Part shown: piece by piece, positions 47,852-57,549 of the stretch | How the letters are laid out: the number at the start of each line of letters is the position of its first letter | Numbering within the stretch: the stretch's first letter is position 1 | Assembly: GCA_023935145.1 (NCBI GenBank) | Contig: CM043697.1 | Location: forward strand, 54,076,001 to 54,140,000 | DNA length: 64,000 nucleotides | Direction of reading: 5' to 3' | Source: Bretschneidera sinensis | Lineage: Eukaryota; Streptophyta; Magnoliopsida; Brassicales; Akaniaceae | Made by a program: the position numbers and the translations under genes | The notes under the pieces: generated by a model | The model's database searches: none | What the model was told of the DNA's origin: nothing | The model's input: only the letters and a program-made list of their open reading frames with translations

Positions 47852-48039
47852 AGATTAAATGGAGGAAAATCCGGGTTAGGTTATTCTCCATTAGGCAAGC
47901 AAAAATCAAAAGAGAGCTTATTCATGAAAGCATCATGTGTGAATGAAGCCTCTACTTCAAAGACCATTAATAAGGTCAAAAACATTCCCTCAATGAATGC
48001 TAGTACGTGTAGAAATACTAATTTAATGTATATACAAGA

Positions 48040-48522
48040 ATGAAGTATCGTAGAAATACTCATGCTTATATTTATGCTCATTCAAGAAATGCTTATACAC
48101 ATCCTAGGAATAACCATCTTGTGCATCCTAGAAACAATATGCACACTGCACATGCATATCCTAGGAATTACTATCATAGTTATCCTAGAAATAATATGCA
48201 TACTCATAATAATGCAAGCATGTATCCTAGAAATCATCATCATACATTTTCTAGAAATGGCATGCATATTCATATTCCTCATAATAGAAACATGTATCCT
48301 AGGAACTCCTATCCTAAGAATTATAGAAATGCACATCTAAGAAATCCTAGAAATTTCAATAACTATTATCCTAAGATTGTGCATCATCATGTCTATAAAA
48401 CTCCATATGTTGTTAAGAAAGTATGGGTCCCAAAAGGAACCATATTTTCAAGGACTAACCCCAAAGGACTCAAGAAATTTTGGGTGCCCAAAAGTGCAAT
48501 CGTGTATCCTTGTGTGATGTAG
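48040..48522 (+). pseudogene. Element F Gag C-terminus with Tyr/His-Pro-Arg-Asn repeats
   Basis: A 161-codon frame. About residues 15-95 contain eight or more variants of a short motif (THPRNN, VHPRNN, AYPRNY, SYPRNN, MYPRNH, FSRNG, MYPRNS) separated by His/Asn/Met runs. It then reads KKVWVPKGT and KKFWVPKSA, SIRE-lineage spacers leading into protease. A CCHC zinc knuckle is expected about here in this lineage and is not seen. The basic, His-rich repeat might bind RNA instead, which is inference. The frame ends in TAG at 48520 and then continues open into the protease. Confidence 0.7.
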
Positions 48523-50164
48523 ATATGTCTCCACACCAAAGAAAAAGGTAACTGTTGGTACCTTGATAGTGGATGCTCGAAGCACATGACCGGTGATAAA
48601 AGTATATTCAAAGAGCTAACTCTAAGAGATGGTGGCTTTGTCACTATTAGAGATAACACAAAAATAAAGATCATCGGGCATGGAAAAATTGGTAACGATT
48701 TCTCAACTATAGATAATGTATTGCTAGTACAAGGCCTTAAGCCAAATTTACTAAGTATTAGTCAACTTTGTGACAAAGGCAACAAAGTCACATTTGAGGC
48801 CTCTCATTATTTAGTTATAAACATCAAGAGCAACAAGATCAAATTTATTGGCCATAGACATGAAAATGTCTATATAGTTGATTTGAAATCCTTGCATTCT
48901 GAAAATGAAAAATGTTTTCCTGCTTTTAGTGAAAATCCATCTATGGCATAGAAGGCTTGGTCATGTAAACATGAACTTGCTAAAAATCGTTTCAAGAAAA
49001 GATTTAGTCATTGGACTTCCTAAAATAAATTTTGAAAAAGACAAAGTATGTGATGCTTGTCAAATGAGAAAACAAACTAGAATTTCTTTTAAAGCAAAAA
49101 ATGTAGTCTCAACTAGTAGACCTTTGGAACTTCTACATATGGACTTATTTGGTCAAATTAGTACCATTAGTCTAGGTAGCCATCAATATGCTCTTGTTAT
49201 TGTTGATGACTATTCAAGATATACCTTTACTATTTTTATTGCTTACAAGGATGAAGCTTTCAAATGATTTGAAAAGTTTTGCAAAAAGGTTCAAAATGAA
49301 AAAGGAATTTGTATTTCAAGCATAAGAAGTGATCATGGCAAAGAATTTGAAAATCAAAGCTTTTCAAGATTTTGTGATGAAAATGGAATTAATCACAACT
49401 TTTCAGCTCCTAGAACTCCTCAACAAAATGGAGTTGTTGAGAGGACAAACAGAGTTCTAGAAGAATTTTCAAGAACTATGCTTTGTGAAAATAGTTTACC
49501 AAAATACTTTTGGGCTGAAGCCGTGAACACTTCTTGCTATATCTTAAATAGAATTTTAATTAGGTCTCTGCTTGATAAAACTCCATATAAACTATGGAAA
49601 GGAAGAAAACTTAATATCTCATATTTTCGTACATTTGGTTGTAAATGCTTCATTCTAAATAACAATAAAACTAACTTAGGTAAATTTGATTCTAAGACCG
49701 ATGAAGGAATATTTTTTGGATATTCAACATCTAGTAAGGCTTATAGAGTTTTCAATAAGAGAACTCTAGTGGTAGAAGAATTTGTACATGTAACTCTTGA
49801 TGAGTCTAACCCAATTAGTAGTAGAGAAGTTTCCTTTAAAGATGATGCAAATTTTATTCCAAGAATGGAAACTCCTACTCCCATTGTTAACCCAAAGGAG
49901 AGTCCACCTCAAGCAAATGAAGATATGGAAACTCCCAATTTGGACCAACCATCCTCAAGCCAACAAGAGGAAAGTCTACCCAAAGATTGGAGGTATGTAA
50001 ATTATCACCCGATTGATCAAGTGATTGGTGATCCTTCACAAGGGGTAAGAACTCGTTCTTCTATTAGAAATATTTGCAATTTTGTAGCTTACTTGTCTCA
50101 AGTAAAACCTAAGACATTTATAGAAGCTGAAAAAGATAATGAATGGATAATTGCAATGCAATAA
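48523..50164 (+). pseudogene. Element F protease and integrase
   Basis: In the same frame after the TAG comes NCWYLDSGCSKHMTGD, a copia protease motif with intact Asp-Ser-Gly. A frameshift near 48948 leads to WHRRLGHVNM and CDACQMRKQ, the integrase zinc-binding region. The core keeps all three catalytic acids: HMDLFG, SDHGKEFE and GVVERTN. A TGA at 49265 interrupts it. 49478-50164 is the C-terminal part (TPYKLWKGRK, FRTFGCKCFI, GIFFGYS) and the linker to reverse transcriptase, ending in TAA at 50162. Confidence 0.87.
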
Positions 50165-51633
50165 GAAATAAATCAATTTGAGAGAAACAATGTTTGGAAA
50201 CTAGTTCCAAGACCTAAGAATCATTCGATAATTGGAACTAAATGGGTATATAGAAATAAGATGGATTAAAATGGAATAGTAACTAGAAACAAGGCTAGAC
50301 TAGTTGCCAAGAGATATAATCAAGAAGAAGGAATAGACTTTAATGAAACCTATGCTCCCGTAGCTAAATTAGAAGCTATTCGAATGTTATTAGCCTTTGC
50401 ATGCTTTAATAAAGTCAGACTATTTCAAATGGATGTGAAAAGTGCCTTTTTAAATGGCTTTATAAATGAAGAGGTTTATTTTAAGCAACCTCTTGGATTT
50501 GAAAATCCTAGTCTTCCAAATCATGTCTACAAGCTTTCTAAAGCTCTATATGGGTTAAAGCAAGCTCCTAGGGCATGGTATGATAGACTAAACAAATTTT
50601 TTATTGGCAATAATTTTGTTAGAGGTAAAATAGACACAATACTCTTCACAAAAATGACATTTTGATAGTTCAAATATATGTTGATGATATTATATTTGGT
50701 GCTACTAATGAATCTATGTGTCAAGAGTTTGCAAAGTGTATGCAAAGTGAATTTGAAATGAGTATGATGGGAGAACTTACCTACTTCCTTGGACTTCAAA
50801 TCAAACAACTAAAAATAGGCATCTTCATCAATCAATCAAAGTACACTTAGGACCTACTAAAGAGGTTTGGGATGGAAAGCTCAAAGCCGCTTGCAACTCC
50901 TATGGGCACAACTACAAAACTTGATCTTGAAAAAGGAGGTAAAACTATAGATACTAAATATTATAGAAGCATGATAGGTGCTTTACTTTATTTGACTGCA
51001 AGTAGACCTGATATAATTTTCAGTGTATGCATGTGTGCTAGATTTCAGTCTAAACCTAAGGAATCACATGTAGTTGCAGTAAAAAGAATCCTTAGATATC
51101 TACAAGGAACCCAAACCATAGGATTATGGTACTCTAAAGATTCATCTTTTGAGCTTGTAGGATATTCAGATGCTGATTTTGCTGGATGTAGGTTAGATAG
51201 AAAAAGCACAAGTGGAACATGCCAATTCTTAGGTGCAATGTTAACCTCTTGGTTTTCCAAGAAACAAAATTCTGTTGCACTATCTACCGCTGAAGCGGAA
51301 TATGTAGTAGCTGGAAGTTGTTGTGCCCAAGTATTATGGATGAAATAACAACTAGAAGACTATGACATGAACCTCAAAAACATCCCAATATTTTGTGATA
51401 ATACTAGTGCTATCAACCTAACCAAGAACCCTATTCAGCATTCTAAAACAAAGCACATAGAAATCAGACATCATTTCTTAAGAGACCATGCTAAAAAAGG
51501 TGATATAAGACTAGAATTCATACCTTTAGAAGATCAAATAGCTGAAATTCTCACAAAACCTCTAAATGAAGCTAGTTTCTGCAAAATTAAACTGTCAATG
51601 GGATTGTTAGATTATGATAAACTGTATATTTAA
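50165..51633 (+). pseudogene. Element F reverse transcriptase and RNase H
   Basis: The order is EINQFERNNVWKLVPRP, a TAA within NKMD-NGIV near 50267, then ETYAPVAKLEAIRMLLA, FQMDVKSAFLNGFI and YGLKQAPRAWYD. A frameshift near 50660 leads to IYVDDIIFGAT, the catalytic motif intact. RNase H follows (GYSDADFAGCRLDRKSTSG, ALSTAEAEYV, IFCDNTSAI, HIEIRHHFLRDH) to 51633. Further stops are at 50848 (TAG) and 51346 (TAA). The active sites are better kept than in A, B or D, in line with a younger age. Confidence 0.9.
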
Positions 51634-52554
51634 TTGCATCTACATTTCATCATTTTGCATATTTGACATCTGGTGAAAGAGTATTAAACCTCATTTAATC
51701 ACTCTCTCACTCAAGATGGCATAGATAAACAAATTTTGTGCTAAGGCTCAACGACTGAAAATTTTCTTAAGGGTCCAGTCGACTGGTAAGTATATCCCAG
51801 TCGACTTGTAAGTCTCTGCCCAATATTCCAATCGACTGGTAATTCTATCCTAGTCGACTGGTAAGTCTCTGCCTAATCTGTCAGTCGACTGGTAAGGCTA
51901 TACCAGACGACTAGACTTTGTTTGGAGCCATTTAATACTCAATTATTAATTGATTTTTGATAAATTCTCTTTGATTTGGCATTGGATAAATCAAGTGATG
52001 AGCTTGAATTTAGATTTGAGAATTACTTTTGAGCTATTTATTTACCAAGCATGAGCTAAATATGAAACTTTCTATTATATATGCTTGAGTTTGAAAATAA
52101 TGATTATTTTTGCATTAAATTAATAATTAACTACCAATAAGGCTTGTTAAGCTTTATCCAATTTTATTTCTTTAAAAATAATTACTTTAGACTTTTTGAA
52201 AGGGGGAGAAAATATGATTTATTGGTAAAAGAGAAAACCTTTGGTAAAACCATTTTACTCAAATGAGTTTTAAATACTTGATAAACTATTTTTGATATGT
52301 TTTTAAATTTGGATATTATATCTTGAGAATTTTATCTCTATGTGCTAAAGGAACTCTTTAAAAAGCTTTATATTTCTTGATATCTTGTAAAATAATTCTT
52401 TTCTCAATATGTTTCATCAAAATATTTTCAATAGCATATTTTGAGGGGGAGCTCTTCTTTGAAATCCACTCTTTTTTATTATGACAAAAAGGGGAAGAAA
52501 AATAAGAATATTAGAGATCTTGTTATACCTTATTCTTAAGATTTTTGTCACCAT
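51634..52554 (+). other. Element F 3' untranslated region with AGTCGACT array
   Basis: No envelope-like ORF is seen, although this lineage sometimes has one here. 51777-51915 holds six variants of CAGTCGACTGGTAAG at 21-32-base spacing. The remainder is AT-rich and ends with TGACAAAAAGGGGA and a second purine run. Confidence 0.75.
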
Positions 52555-52569
52555 CAAAAAAGGGGAGAT
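52555..52569 (+). other. Element F polypurine tract
   Basis: AAAAAAGGGGAGAT directly precedes the TG of the 3' LTR. It is the plus-strand primer site. Confidence 0.85.
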
Positions 52570-54196
52570 TGTTGACCCTGAATGATTTTGATAGTGATAA
52601 AAATCTTAATTAAGCACTAATGAATATTACTTAAGTAATACAGATTGTTAATAGTGCTTATACATCAAAGGAGATCAAGATTGTAGAAATTGGTGAATCA
52701 AAGTTGATGATCTCAAAAGTCAATAAGCTCTCCAAAAGATCAAATTCAAGGAGAATAATTTAAATGCAACTTCAAAGTCAATAGGGATAAATTATAGGTT
52801 TGAATCCTAAGATACACTTTGTAAGCATTTCAATTTTTAAGAGCTTATTATATTTGCATTAAATTTTATTATATAGTCTTAATTAATTGAAGATATAAAA
52901 TCTCCAAGTGATTCTATTAAATGCAAATAAATTAATTGGGCTCAATACTTAACATTCTCTAATTGAATTTAAGAAGAATTCATGTTGACATAGAAAATTA
53001 CTTGAGCATTTGTAATATATCATTCTTCATATATCTTGCACACATATTATGCTTAAATTTGTAATATGTTTTGTCATCACCAAAAATGCCTTAATCAAAA
53101 AATTGATTAGATTAATTTTGATGATAACAAAACATTTTTGAAGTGTTTAACTCGTGTGTTTAATGTGCAAGAAAGTTTGATTCAATTAGGAGATTTTTTG
53201 GAACTCAAAAATCTAAAAAGAATAAAGAGATATGAAGAAAATAGATGCTGAAAACACTGTTCATCCTGAAAACACTGTAGCAGCACTCAAACAGTGACCC
53301 AGTCGATCGGGTGAATAGTACAGTCGACTGGTAAAAAGGGAAAAAGGTTCCCAGTCGACTGGTACACTGTAGCAGCAAAAATGTGATTTTTAAAGAGGAT
53401 CTAGTCAACTGGTATCACGACCCAGTCGACTGGTAGTTCAAAAATATGACCGTTGGGACTCGAAATCTGAGATTTTAAAGACACAATCAATTCGAATTAA
53501 AGTCTAACGGCCATATTAATTTATGACTATATAAACTCACTCAATTCAACATTCAACAAGAAGGAGAAGGAGAATACATTCAAAAAGAGTAGAGCACACA
53601 CAATCAAGTCATTCATTCCTTGAAACTCAAAAAGCTTTGAAATACTCATGTTGAGCCATTCTTCAGGCTTTACTTTGAAAGAAAGATATTATTCAGTTGT
53701 ATAAGCTTCCTTTGTTATCTCTCTACCATTTACTTTACAATATTTATTGTAAAGAGATTACTTCCGAGAGGAAGGGGATAGCTTCCGAGAGGAAGGGATT
53801 GTAAGGTTTGTATAACACCGGTGAAGTTGTATGACTAAGTTTCTTAATGGATTACTTCAAGGAGGTTCTTTGAAGAGAGTGGATGTAGGGTCGGAACGAA
53901 TCCGATATTGCTGAACCACTATAAACTGAGTTTGCATCTCTCTAACTCTATCTCCTTAATTACTTTCATAATTACTTGCTTATAATTATTTATTATTCAA
54001 GTAAATGAGATTGATTGCTTAATGATTTTATAATTCAATTATCATTTCTATATTAAGCAATAAACTCTCTCATCTTTGTGCTAGGAATTTAGAAAGATTT
54101 AATTCCGCATATATTTTGATATTTGAGATTGCAAAAAATATTTAATTTTTTAATACCCAATTCACCCCCCCTCTTGGGTTGAAACCTCAGTCTACA
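52570..54196 (+). repeat. Element F 3' LTR
   Basis: A 1627-base LTR, the partner of 45136-46776. The main difference is loss of about 30 bases holding one AGTCGACT-type unit near 53360, plus a short gain of GGAGAA near 53570. Otherwise there are scattered substitutions. Confidence 0.92.
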
Positions 54197-56329
54197 CACA
54201 TGTTTTATCCTTGCCTAATTTTTCACTACCAAGTATCATTGAGACTGATGATTCCGGAGTAAGGATTGGAGTTGTTTTGTTACAACAACATCCAATTATT
54301 TTTTTATAGTAAGAAGATATGTATAACACTACAACAAGAATCAGCCTATATTAGATAACTTTTTTCCACCAAATAAGCTATTAAGAAGTGGAGACAATAC
54401 ATTATTGACAATAAGTTCTACCTTTATATTGATCGGAAAAGTTTGAGATACTTGATGAGTCAAACTATGCAAACACTAGAGCAACAACATTATCTTGCTA
54501 AGTTCTTGGGATACATTTATGGGATTATCGACAAACCAAGTAGAGAAAATTCTGTAGCTGATGCCTTATCAAGGTTATCTACTAATGAGGCTTCAAAAGC
54601 CTTACATATGGAAATCACTATACCTACATTTGAGATTTTGTAGCAGATTGAACATGAGCATAGTTATGAAGAATAAACTTGTCAGTTGATATAAAATGTG
54701 CTTACTTCTCCTTATGACTATTTGGATTATACTGTGAGAAATAGTGTTCTCGTTTTCAAGGGCAAAATTTATTTGAGCTTCACTTATCAGCTTGAGGCAG
54801 TAGTGATAAAGGGGTTTCACTCCAATCCTATTGGGGGACATGCTGGTGTTCATAAAACCTTCATGAGAATTAGTGCTAATTTTTATTGGAGGAATATAAG
54901 GAATGATATTGTTGCTTTTGTGAAGACATGTGAAATTTGTCAGCATATATTAGTGGTAATCAAGCTCCATTTGGTTTATTGCGGTCTTTACTTATTCCTG
55001 AACAAATTTGGGAATATTTAAGTACGTATTTTATGACACATCTAACTCTTTCTCATGGTATGACTACTATTCTTGTGATTGTTGATAGACTATCTAAGAA
55101 AGTACATTTTGGTGCTCTTCCTATTCATTATATTGTTAGCAAGGTGGCTGTTTTATTCGTGAGAATGGTTTGCTCAATCCATGGTATTCTAAGGTCAAAG
55201 GCTTGTGATAAAGATCAATTTTTTCTCAGTAGGTTTTGGAAGAAATTGTTTCATCTTCAAGGAATAAATTTCAACATAAGCTCCACCTGTCACCCCAATC
55301 AAATAGACACAGTGAGTTAGTGAATAAATTCCTTGAGCAATATCTCAGAGCCTTTGTTTGTGATATGCCTAAACAATAAGTAAAATTTCTGCATTTAGCA
55401 GAATTTCACTATAACACTGCTTATCATTCTTCTATTGGGAGGACACCATTAGAAGTAGTATATATGAGACTCTCTTCTTCCTTGGTTGCTTACCTTAGAG
55501 GCACATCTTCAGTTGAAGCAACTGATTGAGATTTGGACGCACAATCTGAGATTTTACATTAAGTCAAGATTCACTTGCTGCAAGCTCAATGCAGAATGAA
55601 GCAGAATGCAAACTTACACAGATCTGAGCTCACCTTCCAAGTGGGGGGTTTAGTTCTTCTTAGGTTGTAGTCTTAGAGATAAGTAATCGTGGCTAATAGA
55701 TTCTCTAACAAACTTAGCAAGAGGGTTTTTGGTCCATTCAAGGTGTTTAAGCATATTGGGGTTGTAACTTATTAGGTCAAAAATTGCTTTGGACTCATTT
55801 AAGCCAATTTGCTTTAAATTGGCTTAAAGCAGGTAACAAATATGGCCTTAATTGGAATTGCCTCCACGATCACTTATACATCATGTGTTCAATCTGTCCT
55901 TGTTGAAATCTTTTCATGGAGATCATTATTCAATCTCATATTTCTTTGCTTACTAATGTGTGGCAGAATCATCCACAATTCATGCCAGTTGTTGTGTTAG
56001 GTTAGAGGATTATAGTTCGAAAGGGAAAACAGGTAGAGCAAAGGTTGGTGTTGTGGGATTCTCTTCTACTTGAGGATGCTTATTGGGAAGATGCACTTGA
56101 GTTTCAACAGCTCTATCCTTACATTCACCTTGAGGACAAGGTGTGTTTTGAAGAGGATGGTAATGCTACATGCATTGTAGTTAGAGTACAATCAAGAATT
56201 GCCAACAACATAAAGGGAAGGAATACAAATAATTTGAGCAGCAATAACTTAGGCATTTGGAGTAATACAGTTAGAGCTAGATCAACAAGAGTGATTAAGC
56301 CTCCATGTTGGTTAGATGGATTCATATAG
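54197..56329 (+). pseudogene. Element E RNase H, integrase and chromodomain-like tail
   Basis: From 54197 come RNase H motifs (IIETDDSGVRIGVVLLQ, then ENSVADALSRLS near 54550). Next is integrase (GGHAGVHKTFMRISANFYW, VKTCEICQH, ILVIVDRLSKKVHF, CDKDQFFLSRFWKKL, STCHPNQID). The last ORF, 56045-56329, reads VLWDSLLLEDAYWEDALEFQ and LYPYIHLEDKV, like the end of a chromovirus chromodomain, then RSTRVIKPPCWLDGFI. The final 165 bases of coding sequence lie inside the 3' LTR. Several stops and shifts are present (for example at 54642 and 55318). Confidence 0.83.
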
Positions 56330-56630
56330 TAAAGGATATCACTAACTAACTAGATTAGAGGTTAATGGGGAATTCAACAACCTTAAATTGTTAGTTAATC
56401 TCTATAACAAGCATAAACAACTGTTTTCAATATGTTATCTTTCTGTTAATTGAATTGTTATCAATTGGTTGTAAACCATAGAGAGTATGTGCTATAAATA
56501 ACCTGAATTGTAACCATTTAGATTTCATCAATAAAAATTCAACAAATTCTCTCAATTTCTTCTTCCCTAATTCTAAAGGTTTCTTAAATCTTGAACCTAC
56601 CAAGGTTTCTTTTGATACCTACTCGTATCA
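56164..56630 (+). repeat. Element E 3' LTR
   Basis: TGCTACATGCATTG to CTCGTATCA, partner of 29196-29691, about 30 bases shorter. It is followed by aaata, the target duplication. Confidence 0.83.
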
Positions 56631-56635
56631 AAATA

Positions 56636-57549
56636 ACTATATATACACACACTATTTTCAGGGCCAATTTGTTTAGTCTTTTATCTTTTCCACCTTTTTT
56701 GTTAATTTGTCGTTCATTTGAAACTACGTAACAAAGCAACCAAATGCTATGACCCATCAGGCAATACAAAACTGAGTCTATTGGCTACAGTGGATTTAGC
56801 TCATCTCTTGTCAAAGCTTTTTCTATTTGAGTTCAGTTGATAATGAGATATGAGCCAAACTAATCTAAAATACATATCATTGGTTAACACTGCAGCACAT
56901 TTTTTAACCAAAATACCCCTAGTCACATTGACAAAGTAAGGATTTTTGGACAAAACATTTTTTTTATGTCTCCTTCTGCATCATATGAAAAATAATCGGA
57001 ACAAAGCCCACACAAGACCCATCAATGTGTGCGGCCAATTCCGACCTTGTCTTAGGCGGCATTTACACGGTCGGCTTCCTCTTCCAAAATCCGACTAGGT
57101 AGAATAGGTTGTTTTCAATAATACTCGTTGGAAAATACTAAATCTAAAGTCGAGCTCTTTTAATAACACGGACTAGACCGCCCACGGATGAGACATGTGG
57201 GTGGTCTGATCGACGAAGAGTGATAAATCTAGTGTCAAAATATAAATTTTACAGAGCTGATTTCAAAGATATCTGATATGATGGTCGGTTCTCTCGCATT
57301 AAATTTTCAAAAAATTTAAAAAATTAAAATCAGCAAGTTCATTAAATTACCTAAATATCCTTTGTTTGTTTAATAGAAATATTAATTTTTAAGGAACATT
57401 TTAATCCTTTTACCGTAAACCAACGGAGAAAACTTTGTACCGGAGGCAAACCGGATCTGACCAGTCACAGATGACAAAACCTTGAGAGCCCACGTGATAA
57501 ATAATTAAATATCCTTGAATGACGGTAATACCCTTACATTGGGACCTTT
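56636..57549. other. Original right flank of element E, intergenic
   Basis: No gene is recognised. A 33-base imperfect hairpin, AGACCGCCCAC and GTGGGTGGTCT, lies at 57175-57207 in a locally GC-richer patch. This patch could be promoter-proximal to the lipase locus. Confidence 0.5.

Larger units (their letters stand above)
45136..54196 (+). mobile_element. Element F: Ty1/copia SIRE/Maximus-like retrotransposon, full length, degenerate
   Basis: LTRs (45136-46776 and 52570-54196) are flanked by a perfect cacat duplication (45131-45135 and 54197-54201). A Met-tRNA primer site TGGTATCAGAGC is at 46779-46790 and a purine tract AAAAAAGGGGAGAT precedes the 3' LTR. Internal order is Gag, protease, integrase, reverse transcriptase, RNase H. 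The WVPKG motifs before the protease, long LTRs and a long 3' untranslated region fit the SIRE/Maximus lineage. The two LTRs are very alike, so it is probably the youngest insertion here. Stops and frameshifts make it non-autonomous. Confidence 0.92.
29196..56630 (+). mobile_element. Element E: Ty3/gypsy chromovirus-like retrotransposon holding four nested insertions
   Basis: LTRs at 29196-29691 and 56164-56630 start TG and end CA. They are flanked by a perfect 5-bp duplication aaata (29191-29195 and 56631-56635). Coding order on the plus strand is Gag, zinc knuckle, protease, reverse transcriptase, RNase H, integrase and a chromodomain-like tail. It is interrupted by D (30113-38671), H2 (about 39370-40978), G (40984-43664) and F (45136-54196). 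Joining the reading across each interruption restores contiguous family motifs. The remaining E sequence is about 5.5 kb, a normal size. Multiple stops make it inactive. Confidence 0.88.

Noticed and set aside
48082..48340. Overlapping ORFs on both strands across the F repeat region
   Set aside because: They are shadows of the Pro-Arg-Asn repeat. Only the frame at 48040-48522 continues into the WVPKG and protease motifs.
51634..52554. Envelope-like ORF in the F 3' region, as in some SIRE elements
   Set aside because: No ORF of suitable length and no transmembrane-type segment was found.
29196..56630. Possibility that any retroelement here is autonomous
   Set aside because: Every polyprotein has stops or shifts, and A, B and D have also lost catalytic residues.
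57175..57207. Short hairpin AGACCGCCCAC / GTGGGTGGTCT as a terminator or regulatory RNA
   Set aside because: An 11-base stem with a mismatch in a plant intergenic region is weak evidence, and rho-independent-type terminators do not apply here.
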